Positions 1 through 4,323 of a stretch of 6,279 bases of DNA are shown here, piece by piece. The notes beneath the pieces are model-generated. The model was not told the origin of the DNA and did no database searches. It saw only the letters and a list, made by a program, of their open reading frames with translations. The translations under genes were made by a program, and so were the position numbers. Each line of letters begins with the position of its first letter. Within the stretch, counting starts at the first letter, position 1. This DNA is from JAKACA01 sp050010115 (GTDB lineage: Bacteria > Actinomycetota > Acidimicrobiia > Acidimicrobiales > Bog-793): NCBI GenBank assembly GCA_050010115.1, contig JBEKLQ010000150.1, positions 1-6,279 of the forward strand. Reading direction: 5' to 3'.

Positions 1-345
1 CTCGTGGGGAAACCGGTCTACGCCCATGTAGCGCTTCGCCAATCTGTCGGGAAACGACGTGTCGCTCAATGATTCGAGCGAGGTCGTACCGCTGATGCGA
101 ACATGGCACTGGGCTCCAGGTTCGAACGTTCGCTCCGGATCCATCACGATGACGACGACGGTTGGGTGAGCAGCCAGGTTGCGCGCTTTCACGCTGTCTG
201 CCTCACAGAAGAAGGCGAGATCGTTCCCCCGGCGTTCGATCCAGACGACCGACAGCTGCGGTCTGTCGACACCGCCGCTCGTGGCCACGATCGCGGGATT
301 CGCGTCGTCGAACAGATCCCGTACCGCCCTCGGTAGATCGTCCAT
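1..345 (-). CDS. PPOX-fold (pyridoxamine 5'-phosphate oxidase-like, F420/flavin-type) oxidoreductase, 3' end off the window
   Basis: An open frame of 115 codons runs from ATG at 345 to the left edge without a stop, so the C-terminus is missing. The product begins MDDLPRAVRDLFDD and continues with an ATSGGVDRPQLSVVWIE strand pair (about residues 21-37), then ARNLAAHPTVVVIVMDPE (54-71), then a strand ending HVRISGTTSLES (81-92), and finally RLAKRYMGVDRFPH (101-114). This order, with the late 'YxGVDRxPH' signature, is that of small split-barrel PPOX proteins, which bind F420 or a flavin and are usually about 130-150 residues, so most of the protein is visible. The start is well supported: GGAG lies 5 nt before the ATG. 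The gene appears monocistronic in this window, with a palindrome 56 bp upstream. The cofactor and substrate cannot be read from the sequence; F420-dependent reductase, flavin oxidase and heme-binding relatives all share this fold. Confidence 0.88.
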   Translation of the reverse strand, partial: MDDLPRAVRDLFDDANPAIVATSGGVDRPQLSVVWIERRGNDLAFFCEADSVKARNLAAHPTVVVIVMDPERTFEPGAQCHVRISGTTSLESLSDTSFPDRLAKRYMGVDRFPHE

Positions 346-400
346 CCTGTCTCCAAAGCTCGAGTTCGTTCTCCGTCGCCAACCTTGGTCACCGTAACTA

Positions 401-419
401 TCACGGCCTCAGGCCGTGA
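401..419. promoter_or_regulatory. 19-bp perfect palindrome upstream of the PPOX gene, candidate operator
   Basis: TCACGGCCT, a single C, then AGGCCGTGA: 9-bp arms around one central base, with no mismatch. It sits 56 bp upstream of the PPOX start codon and about 20 nt from a TGATAGTT stretch that could serve as a -10 region on the minus strand. Related half-sites (TACGGTCAC and TACGGTGAC, read on the minus strand) flank it. No T-run follows on either strand, so a binding site for a dimeric regulator is more likely than a terminator. No regulator gene for it is in view. Confidence 0.4.
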
Positions 420-708
420 CCGTACCGGGCGCGTCCACGCCCGCTGCCGATGTGATTGGTTGAACAGCGGAGCTCCACCACACGGAGTGGTTGCTCTACT
501 CTCGGCATGCGTGTCGCCAATCGACGTCCAAAGAACCCTCTCGGAAACTTGTCGGGGTCTCGAGAACTCTTCGCGCTGTCAACGCCGCCCTCATGTTGGG
601 CTGACGGTGCTCTAGCGTTCCGATGGCATCGAGCGGTGGAGCGGTCTGGGCGCAAGCAGTGAAGTGACTGACGGACTTCTTCCTGCGAGCCGGCGACCTC
701 ACTAGCTC

Positions 709-730
709 TATCCATAATCCTGTCCATAAA
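709..730 (-). repeat. Tandem pair of 12-bp TATGGACA elements (copy B)
   Basis: On the minus strand this reads TTATGGACAGGA then TTATGGATAGAG, two units at a period of exactly 12 bp, preceded by GGAT. It forms the end of repeat unit 1. The same arrangement recurs at 983-1002 and 3941-3962, and a single element lies at 4138-4145. Confidence 0.7.
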
Positions 731-831
731 TCCCGGAGGACTCGGTCCGACTGCCGGCGATTCCTCAGACAAAGCACCTGATCAGGGCGGTCTTGATGGA
801 GAGAGGGCTACCAGAAAGACGGACTCCGGCC

Positions 832-872
832 CATTAGCAGTGAATCCGATTCGGCCGCTCTCGCACCTCTCC
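832..872 (-). pseudogene. 5' half of tRNA-Ser(GCU), copy 1
   Basis: Reading down the minus strand from 872: acceptor strand GGAGAGG, then TG, a D-arm with CGA/TCG stem around GAGCGGCCGAA, then an anticodon loop CTGCTAA with anticodon GCT (838-836). This matches the usual layout of an actinobacterial tRNA-Ser(GCU). The likeness ends about two bases past the loop. No variable arm, no GTTCGAATCC-type T-arm and no proper CCTCTCC-GCCA end follow, so it cannot be a working tRNA. The anticodon stem is weaker than in copy 2 (ATTCA against TGGGC, with two G-T pairs and one mismatch). A TCTCTCC about 69-75 nt from the start could pair with the acceptor strand, but no T-arm precedes it. Confidence 0.7.
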
Positions 873-982
873 AACGGACGCAAGGCCACTGCCTGGACAC
901 CTCGCGCCGCCTGGCCAGCATAGGTGAACTCATTCTGCACTTTGTGGCACGAGCAACTCGCCGACCAGCCCCGCCCGCCCGC

Positions 983-1007
983 TGTCCATAGACGTGTCCA
1001 TGAATTC
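983..1007 (-). repeat. Tandem pair of 12-bp TATGGACA elements (copy C)
   Basis: On the minus strand this reads TCATGGACACGT then CTATGGACAGCG, period 12, preceded by GAAT just as copy A is preceded by GAGT. It lies between the methyltransferase stop codon and the tRNA-Ser fragment of unit 1, about 110 bp upstream of the fragment on the minus strand. The flanks outside the element are unrelated to those of the other copies. Confidence 0.65.
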
Positions 1008-1040
1008 GGAACGGCCCAACGTGCTAGTCCTACTGCCGCG

Positions 1041-1964
1041 TTAGGCAACGATTGCCCCATCTGCGGATGATATCTCGGCGACGACGATTCCCCCTTGATT
1101 CGCTCGCACCGCGGCGAAGGCTGGCGGCACAGGACGGCCGTGCTCCCGCGCCAACTCGTCAATACGGTGCACGCTCGTTTGCCACCCGTGACTCGCCAGC
1201 CAAGGCTCGGGATCGTCGTCGAGTTCTCCGGGACCCCACAGCCTGCTCTGATCCTCTGCCGCCGCGACGTCGAGCTCGGCGAGGGACGCGATCATCTCCG
1301 GATCGCGCAGCGCGTCGGCCCCGCTGTATTCGACGGCGAGTCGGCTGGCCGCTGCCGAGAGAGAAGTGACTCTCTCCAAGAGGCGTACGGTCTCGGCTGC
1401 GCCGAGATAACGCAGGAGCCCCTCAGCCAGCCAGGCGGTGGGCTGCTGCGGGTCGAAGCCCGCTCGTCGAAGAATCGCCGGCCAGTCGTCTCGTAGATCG
1501 GAGGCAATGGCGACTCGCTGGCACCGAGGGGATGCCTGCCTACCCGAGATGACCCGCTCCTTGAACGACAATACGTCGTCGGTGTCCAGCTCGAAGAGCC
1601 GCACTCCCTCAGGCCAGCTCAGTCGATACGCCCGAGCGTCGAGCCCCGCTCCGAGCAGCACCACCTGCCGGCACCCTGCCTGGCACGAATCGAACAGGAA
1701 GTCGTCAAGGAAGCGGGTCCGCAAGGCCACGTAGTCACCCATCGACGTCCATAGGTCGATGCTTGCCTGGTTGGAACTCTCCGGCCTCGACTGCGCACGG
1801 ACCGCGAAGAAGAGGAAGAAGTCCTGAGCGAACGGGTCGTCGAACAGGCGATCCGACCGGCTGCTCTCGATGGCCCGCGCTGCAGCCACGGCCAAGGCGG
1901 TCAGACCGACGCCGGCGGGCACGCTCTGATCCCCTTCAACATTCACACCGAAAGCATGGCGCAT
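1041..1964 (-). CDS. Class I SAM-dependent methyltransferase, TIGR00027 / leucine carboxyl methyltransferase-like
   Basis: Predicted to transfer a methyl group from S-adenosylmethionine, probably to an oxygen; the substrate is unknown for most of this family. From the ATG at 1964 the product has 307 residues, normal for the family. Visible motifs are the N-terminal GVGLTALAVAAARAIES (18-34) and LFDDPFAQ (40-47), the SAM-binding motif I VVLLGAGLDARAY (101-113), the acidic ELD that should bind the ribose (125-127), SDLRDDW (155-161), and WLAEGLLRYL (178-187), all hallmarks of the mycobacterial/streptomycete group. The start is uncertain: the frame is open back to 2135, but family likeness begins only near GVGLTAL. 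A GTG at 1922 has a good Shine-Dalgarno (GAAGGGG, 8 nt upstream) and would trim 14 residues. A Cys-rich ORF lies immediately upstream on the same strand. The gene stands alone otherwise, with no pathway neighbours. Confidence 0.9.
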   Translation of the reverse strand: MRHAFGVNVEGDQSVPAGVGLTALAVAAARAIESSRSDRLFDDPFAQDFFLFFAVRAQSRPESSNQASIDLWTSMGDYVALRTRFLDDFLFDSCQAGCRQVVLLGAGLDARAYRLSWPEGVRLFELDTDDVLSFKERVISGRQASPRCQRVAIASDLRDDWPAILRRAGFDPQQPTAWLAEGLLRYLGAAETVRLLERVTSLSAAASRLAVEYSGADALRDPEMIASLAELDVAAAEDQSRLWGPGELDDDPEPWLASHGWQTSVHRIDELAREHGRPVPPAFAAVRANQGGIVVAEISSADGAIVA

Positions 1965-2148
1965 CAAGGCACCCGGCACAGGCCGCTTGATCGAGCAGAT
2001 AGCCAGCCAAGGGCACCAGATCCGTCTGAGAGGCTGTAGGGAAAATAGTCGCAGTAAAGGCGTAGTCCTTGTCGGCAAGCTTGACATGGCACTTGGGATG
2101 CCACCATTGTTCACGTGCGCAGTTCGGAATGTCACCGACTCGTGTCAT
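1936..2148 (-). CDS. Possible 70-residue Cys-rich small protein upstream of the methyltransferase
   Basis: A small frame from ATG at 2148 to TGA at 1936 that I do not recognise. It encodes seven cysteines in 70 residues. C10 and C20 bracket REQWWHPK, and the C-terminus CAGCLDAPCFRCEC holds CxxC, CxxC and a final Cys, a spacing that suggests metal binding if the protein is real. The middle (KLADKDYAFTATIFPTAS) reads like ordinary folded protein. AGAAGAG just before the ATG is a weak ribosome site. It overlaps the methyltransferase by 29 bp if that gene starts at 1964, or precedes it by 13 bp if it starts at GTG 1922, an operon-like spacing. Codon third positions are less GC-rich than in the neighbouring genes. 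Against it: the length is short, no family is known to me, and the same DNA is open on other frames. Confidence 0.33.
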   Translation of the reverse strand: MTRVGDIPNCAREQWWHPKCHVKLADKDYAFTATIFPTASQTDLVPLAGYLLDQAACAGCLDAPCFRCEC

Positions 2149-2179
2149 TTCTCTTCTACCTCGGGCTAGCAATGAAATC

Positions 2180-2446
2180 AGCCAGCACGGGGTGGGCCTC
2201 GACTTCGACGACCTGGAGGGCGCCGACGCAGCGGCCAACATCAAGGCGTACTGGGAGGAGGTCGACAAGGCGCGGCAAGCCGTGGCCGACAAGAGCCTCG
2301 ACCTTGAGGCGCCGAGCCGCGGACACCACCTCGAGCGCACCCGAGACCTGCGCTGGATCTTCGTCCACATGATCGAGGAGTACGCCCGGCACAACGGCCA
2401 CGCCGACTTCTTGCGCGAGGCGATCGACGGCGCGACCGGCGACTGA
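2180..2446 (+). pseudogene. C-terminal half of a DUF664 / DinB-family protein
   Basis: The plus-strand frame ending at TGA 2444-2446 carries the C-terminal half of a DUF664 protein, a four-helix DinB-like, mycothiol/bacillithiol transferase-related fold. Recognisable parts are DFDDLEGADAAANIKAYWEEV, then ARQAVADKSLDL, then LRWIFVHMIEEYARHNGHAD and FLREAIDGATGD at the end, the last two being the family's most conserved block, with its metal-ligand histidines. Intact members are about 160-180 residues and begin with a first helix carrying another ligand His. Here family likeness starts only near 2180-2190. The same frame can be read back to a TTG at 2069 or ATG at 2129, but that stretch (with CHHCSRAQ) resembles nothing in DUF664, and the ATG at 2172 is in the wrong frame. 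It is the only recognisable gene on the plus strand, which fits a remnant cut by a rearrangement. Confidence 0.72.
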
Positions 2447-2790
2447 TCGTCAGGCAGGAGCTCACTCGGAGTCCCCACGGCTCCGGGGCTCCGGTTGACC
2501 TACGAAAACGGCCAAAAGATGGCGACGGAGGGGTTCGGCCCTCTTGAGCGCGAAGGTGCCCGTAACGTCCGATCCTCCAGTACTAGACGGCGGTGGAAGC
2601 ACCAGCGAGTTCCGCGGACCCGCGAGTTGCCGCGGCCCACACGAGTGTCCCATTCCGTTCACCTGGTTCTCGACACGAACAGTCCTCTAACGCCGGGTCA
2701 GTGAGGCACTGATTCCTTCCTGCGCGCTGTTTGGTGGCGTTTGGGAGCCGACGCGCAGAAAACGCCGGGTCGACCACGCCTGCGACCAGG
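2447..2790. other. Non-coding convergent gap between DUF664 remnant and HEPN gene
   Basis: The plus-strand DUF664 remnant and the minus-strand HEPN gene converge on this interval. I see no gene. It contains the weak hairpin at 2469-2491, an imperfect tandem repeat (GCGAGTTCCGCGG at 2605-2617 and GCGAGTTGCCGCGG at 2622-2635), an 11-bp direct repeat AACGCCGGGTC (2689-2699 and 2761-2771), and a distant inverted pair CTGCGCG/CGCGCAG (2720-2726 and 2752-2758). None has an obvious role; the last could weakly fold downstream of the HEPN gene. Confidence 0.5.
2469..2491. terminator. Weak hairpin after the DUF664 remnant
   Basis: GAGTCCCC and GGGGCTC can pair around an 8-nt loop with one bulged T, 23 nt after the DUF664 stop codon. 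There is no T-run after it, so an intrinsic terminator of the classical kind is not shown. The position in a convergent gap is the main support. Confidence 0.22.
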
Positions 2791-3264
2791 TCAACCACCT
2801 TGCTGGGGCTGCGCGGCCAAACTGGATGCGATAGCGCTAACGACACGGTCGGCGACGTCGGCTGCGGTCCTGACCCGAGTTGAGTCGATTTGGCGCGATG
2901 CAAAATCCCCGTACTCGGCAACAGCCCGATCCCGCCGGAGGTCGTCAGCCTCCATCAGGTCATCCTCGCTGATGATCTGTGACAGCTGCCGCCGCGCATA
3001 GTCGAGAACGATCCGATGTGCGCCATCACCGCCTCGAGGGCGGAGCCCTGCGGCGGCCATATGACCTGTCACAGCCTTACGGATTGCGTCGTGACACGCC
3101 GAGATTGCAAGCGTCGGATCATCATCGGCCAATGAGCGCGCGGACCGGATGTGACGGCGAGCGACGTTGACTCGGTCGCCCGCCGCCGCCATGTTTGGAC
3201 GAACGCATTCCAGATCTCCGGTGGCGATGGCCTCGATGAGCCTCTCTCCCTGAGCTGGGCTCAT
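2791..3264 (-). CDS. HEPN-domain protein, partner of the upstream nucleotidyltransferase
   Basis: 157 residues, an all-helical HEPN-like protein. A leader (1-30) is followed by ARRHIRSARSLADDDPTLAI (35-54), the helix ACHDAIRKAVTGHMAAAGLR (56-75), then GGDGAHRIVLDYARRQL (78-94), and LRRDRAVAEYGDF (109-121). The last is the family's signature position. Most HEPN RNases carry R-x4-6-H there; this one has R-D-R-A-V-A-E-Y, without the histidine, as in the subgroup that reads RRxRNxAEY. RNase activity should therefore not be assumed. The ATG at 3264 overlaps the TGA of the nucleotidyltransferase gene as ATGA, so the two are translationally coupled and expressed in that order. In MNT-HEPN pairs the nucleotidyltransferase typically silences the HEPN protein by adding AMP; whether that holds here is inference. 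Confidence 0.78.
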   Translation of the reverse strand: MSPAQGERLIEAIATGDLECVRPNMAAAGDRVNVARRHIRSARSLADDDPTLAISACHDAIRKAVTGHMAAAGLRPRGGDGAHRIVLDYARRQLSQIISEDDLMEADDLRRDRAVAEYGDFASRQIDSTRVRTAADVADRVVSAIASSLAAQPQQGG

Positions 3265-3878
3265 TGGCGCTGGAGGGGAATGCGGACCAGGGGTTGGCTT
3301 TGGAGCTCAGCCAGGAACGGCTCGGGAGCCTTCGCGATCCATCGATCCCGCTCGACAACAACCGGGTTTATCTCCACCCGCAGGTCCTGTTCGACGGCTC
3401 TGCATGCGAGGCGAACCGAACGAAGCGACGCGCCACCCACGACGAGCACATCGACATCACGCGGAGCTGGCCCTGGTTCTCCCTCGTAGCGTGCGGCCCA
3501 GGATCCGAAGATGAATGCCTCGTCGACGCCGTCGATCCCGTCCAGGGCTGCAGCGAGACGTCCGAGTACACCCACGGTCTGGACCAGGATCGAGCGAAGG
3601 TCCTTCGCCCACGGCAGCTCCCAATTCGCCGACACAAGAGTGTTGCGGCCCAACGCTCGGGTGACAACCAAGCCGTGTTGAGCAAGTCGAGCCACTTCAC
3701 GACTTGCAGTCGCCTGCGCAACCCCCGCGCGATTCGCAAGTTCGCCAATTGCTAGCTCCGTCGCCGCCCCACCGAAGAGTTCGGCGAGGATTCGGAGCTG
3801 CTGTTCCGATCGGAACAGCGGAGCGAGCGCTGCAGCTGGCTGACTCACACTCTCGATCGTATCATCGAGAATGCGCAT
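3261..3878 (-). CDS. Winged-helix / minimal nucleotidyltransferase fusion, upstream gene of the HEPN pair
   Basis: About 205 residues in two domains. Residues 13-85 form a winged helix: LAPLFRSEQQLRILAELF, then LAIGELANRAGVAQATASREVARLAQHGLV (42-71) as helix-turn-helix, then a basic wing TRALGRNTLV. Residues 105-205 form a minimal nucleotidyltransferase: FIFGSWAARY (123-131) gives the G-S-W motif and DVDVLVV (141-147) the metal-binding D-x-D pair, followed by VEINPVVV. The gene ends in the ATGA overlap with the HEPN gene. The likely role is the antitoxin or regulator half of the module, with the winged helix repressing its own promoter (inference). The start is unsettled. ATGs at 3959 and 3944 lie within a repeated DNA element. 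ATG 3878 lacks a Shine-Dalgarno. GTG 3848 has TACGAT 7 nt upstream, fitting a leaderless message, and begins just where family likeness does (VSQPAAALAP). The stop and frame are secure. Confidence 0.85.
   Translation of the reverse strand: MRILDDTIESVSQPAAALAPLFRSEQQLRILAELFGGAATELAIGELANRAGVAQATASREVARLAQHGLVVTRALGRNTLVSANWELPWAKDLRSILVQTVGVLGRLAAALDGIDGVDEAFIFGSWAARYEGEPGPAPRDVDVLVVGGASLRSVRLACRAVEQDLRVEINPVVVERDRWIAKAPEPFLAELQSQPLVRIPLQRQ
3851..3870 (-). promoter_or_regulatory. Palindrome with a -10-like core before GTG 3848, possible autoregulatory operator
   Basis: TCTCGAT and ATCGAGA, perfect 7-bp arms around 6 bp. On the minus strand it contains TACGAT, a fair -10 hexamer, 7 nt before the GTG at 3848, which is the spacing expected of a leaderless transcript. 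A repressor bound here would block the polymerase, and the gene itself encodes a winged helix. No convincing -35 hexamer is seen. If translation really begins at 3878 the palindrome lies inside the coding region and this reading fails. Confidence 0.35.
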
Positions 3879-3940
3879 GCGTGATGAGCGCGGATCGGAG
3901 CGGCCGCCAGCTTCCAGTCGGGACGTATCAGAGCCACGGC

Positions 3941-3962
3941 TGTCCATAATCTTGTCCATAAA
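3941..3962 (-). repeat. Tandem pair of 12-bp TATGGACA elements (copy A)
   Basis: On the minus strand this reads TTATGGACAAGA then TTATGGACAGCC, period 12, preceded by GAGT. It supplies the ATG codons at 3959 and 3944, which extend the nucleotidyltransferase frame as MDKIMDSRG. Because the same DNA occurs away from that gene, these codons are probably element sequence rather than the true start. Confidence 0.7.
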
Positions 3963-4063
3963 CTCAGGAGGGTTCGGTCCGACTGCGGGTCACGCCGTGG
4001 ACAAAGCAGCTGGTCACGGCCGTCCGGATGGCACGCGGACTACGAGAAAGACGGCCTACGGCC

Positions 4064-4104
4064 CATTAGCAGTGAGTCCGATTCGGCCGCTCTCGCACCT
4101 CTCC
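4064..4104 (-). pseudogene. 5' half of tRNA-Ser(GCU), copy 2
   Basis: From 4104 down: GGAGAGG, TG, D-arm with CGA/TCG stem, G, anticodon stem ACTCA, loop CTGCTAA with anticodon GCT (4070-4068), then TGGGC. It differs from copy 1 at one base (C for T in the anticodon stem), which improves pairing to C-G, T-G, C-G and A-T. After TGGGCC the sequence turns into unit-specific DNA with no T-arm or acceptor 3' strand. A full tRNA-Ser(GCU) is normally about 90 nt with a long variable arm, so about half the gene is missing. Confidence 0.7.
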
Positions 4105-4137
4105 AGCAGGACTTTCGCGTTTCAATCGCTGACCGTC

Positions 4138-4149
4138 TGTCCATAATTG
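4138..4149 (-). repeat. Single TATGGACA element (copy D)
   Basis: On the minus strand this reads AATTATGGACAG, matching the second half of copies A and C. It is not in tandem. It lies 34 bp upstream (minus-strand sense) of the tRNA fragment of unit 2, so that fragment, like the one in unit 1, is bracketed by elements on both sides. An 8-bp core match on its own could be chance; its position is what makes it notable. Confidence 0.4.
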
Positions 4150-4323
4150 CTACGCGGTTCCGTCGGGGAAGCATACGTGACCGTTCACCAAGAGTGCGAC
4201 ACGGGCGAGTAAGCCTGGGCCGCGCCGCGGTTAGGCGTGGGTGCCGAGTTGCCCAACGGGCGGCGCACAAACTCGTCAACTAAGCAAACGAAGGCACCGT
4301 CTCCACAGGGTTGCCTGATCCGC

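Larger units (their letters stand above)
709..872 (-). repeat. Repeat unit 1: tRNA-Ser 5' fragment plus tandem 12-bp element
   Basis: This unit aligns to 3941-4104 over 162 bp with a constant offset of 3232 and no insertion or deletion; I count 29 mismatches (about 82% identity). The outer limits are sharp: left of 709 and right of 872 the two loci share nothing. On the minus strand the unit reads tRNA-Ser 5' half (872-832), a middle segment of about 100 nt holding most of the mismatches, then the conserved block AGTCGGACCGA, then two copies of the 12-bp element. No stop-free frame is shared by both copies along the whole unit, so a conserved protein is unlikely. Confidence 0.85.
346..1040. 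other. Gene-poor interval holding repeat unit 1
   Basis: I find no recognisable gene in this interval. Several frames stay open here, including minus-strand frames across 401-772 and 496-777, but their translations are rich in Arg, Ser and Pro and match no family I know. The left part (346-708) holds the PPOX upstream region with its palindrome and otherwise nothing I can name. The right part holds repeat unit 1 (709-872) and a separate tandem TATGGACA pair (983-1002). The interval ends at the stop codon of the methyltransferase gene. Confidence 0.6.
3941..4104 (-). repeat. Repeat unit 2: tRNA-Ser 5' fragment plus tandem 12-bp element
   Basis: Second copy of the unit at 709-872, aligned without a gap at about 82% identity. 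Mismatches cluster in the middle (about 3963-4056), while the tRNA fragment and the TATGGACA end are nearly identical: the last 42 bp toward 4104 differ at a single base. On the minus strand it ends directly in front of the nucleotidyltransferase gene. The left flank (below 3941) and right flank (above 4104) share nothing with unit 1. Confidence 0.85.
3879..4323. other. Intergenic interval between PPK2 and the HEPN/NTase module
   Basis: It holds repeat unit 2 and element copy D. The remaining part, 4150-4323, has no recognisable gene and no clear terminator for the minus-strand PPK2 gene. A minus-strand frame across 4040-4279 is open but its Arg-rich product resembles no protein and runs through the tRNA fragment. 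Confidence 0.55.

Noticed and set aside
401..772. Minus-strand ORF of 123 codons beginning in repeat unit 1 (contains MDRIMDRAS, like MDKIMDSRG at the NTase gene)
   Set aside because: The shared Met-Asp residues come from the 12-bp DNA element, not from a protein family. Upstream the two copies differ in stop positions, and the rest of the translation is low-complexity with no recognisable fold.
797..872. Complete tRNA-Ser reading using TCTCTCC (minus strand) as acceptor 3' strand
   Set aside because: The acceptor strands could pair, but no T-arm or GTTCGA-type loop lies before it and copy 2 lacks the pairing sequence.
782..1162. Minus-strand ORF of 126 codons overlapping the methyltransferase 3' end
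   Set aside because: It runs through the tRNA fragment and the TATGGACA pair and overlaps a confident gene in another frame; its product resembles nothing.
1735..1760. CTATGGACGTCGATGGG inside the methyltransferase gene, resembling the 12-bp element
   Set aside because: It encodes LWTSMG in a family-typical region and lacks the second ATGGACA at period 12; treated as coincidence.
1936..2478. Full 180-codon minus-strand frame across the DUF664 remnant
   Set aside because: The first 110 codons are the antisense of the DUF664 coding sequence; only the last 70 codons are considered as a possible gene.
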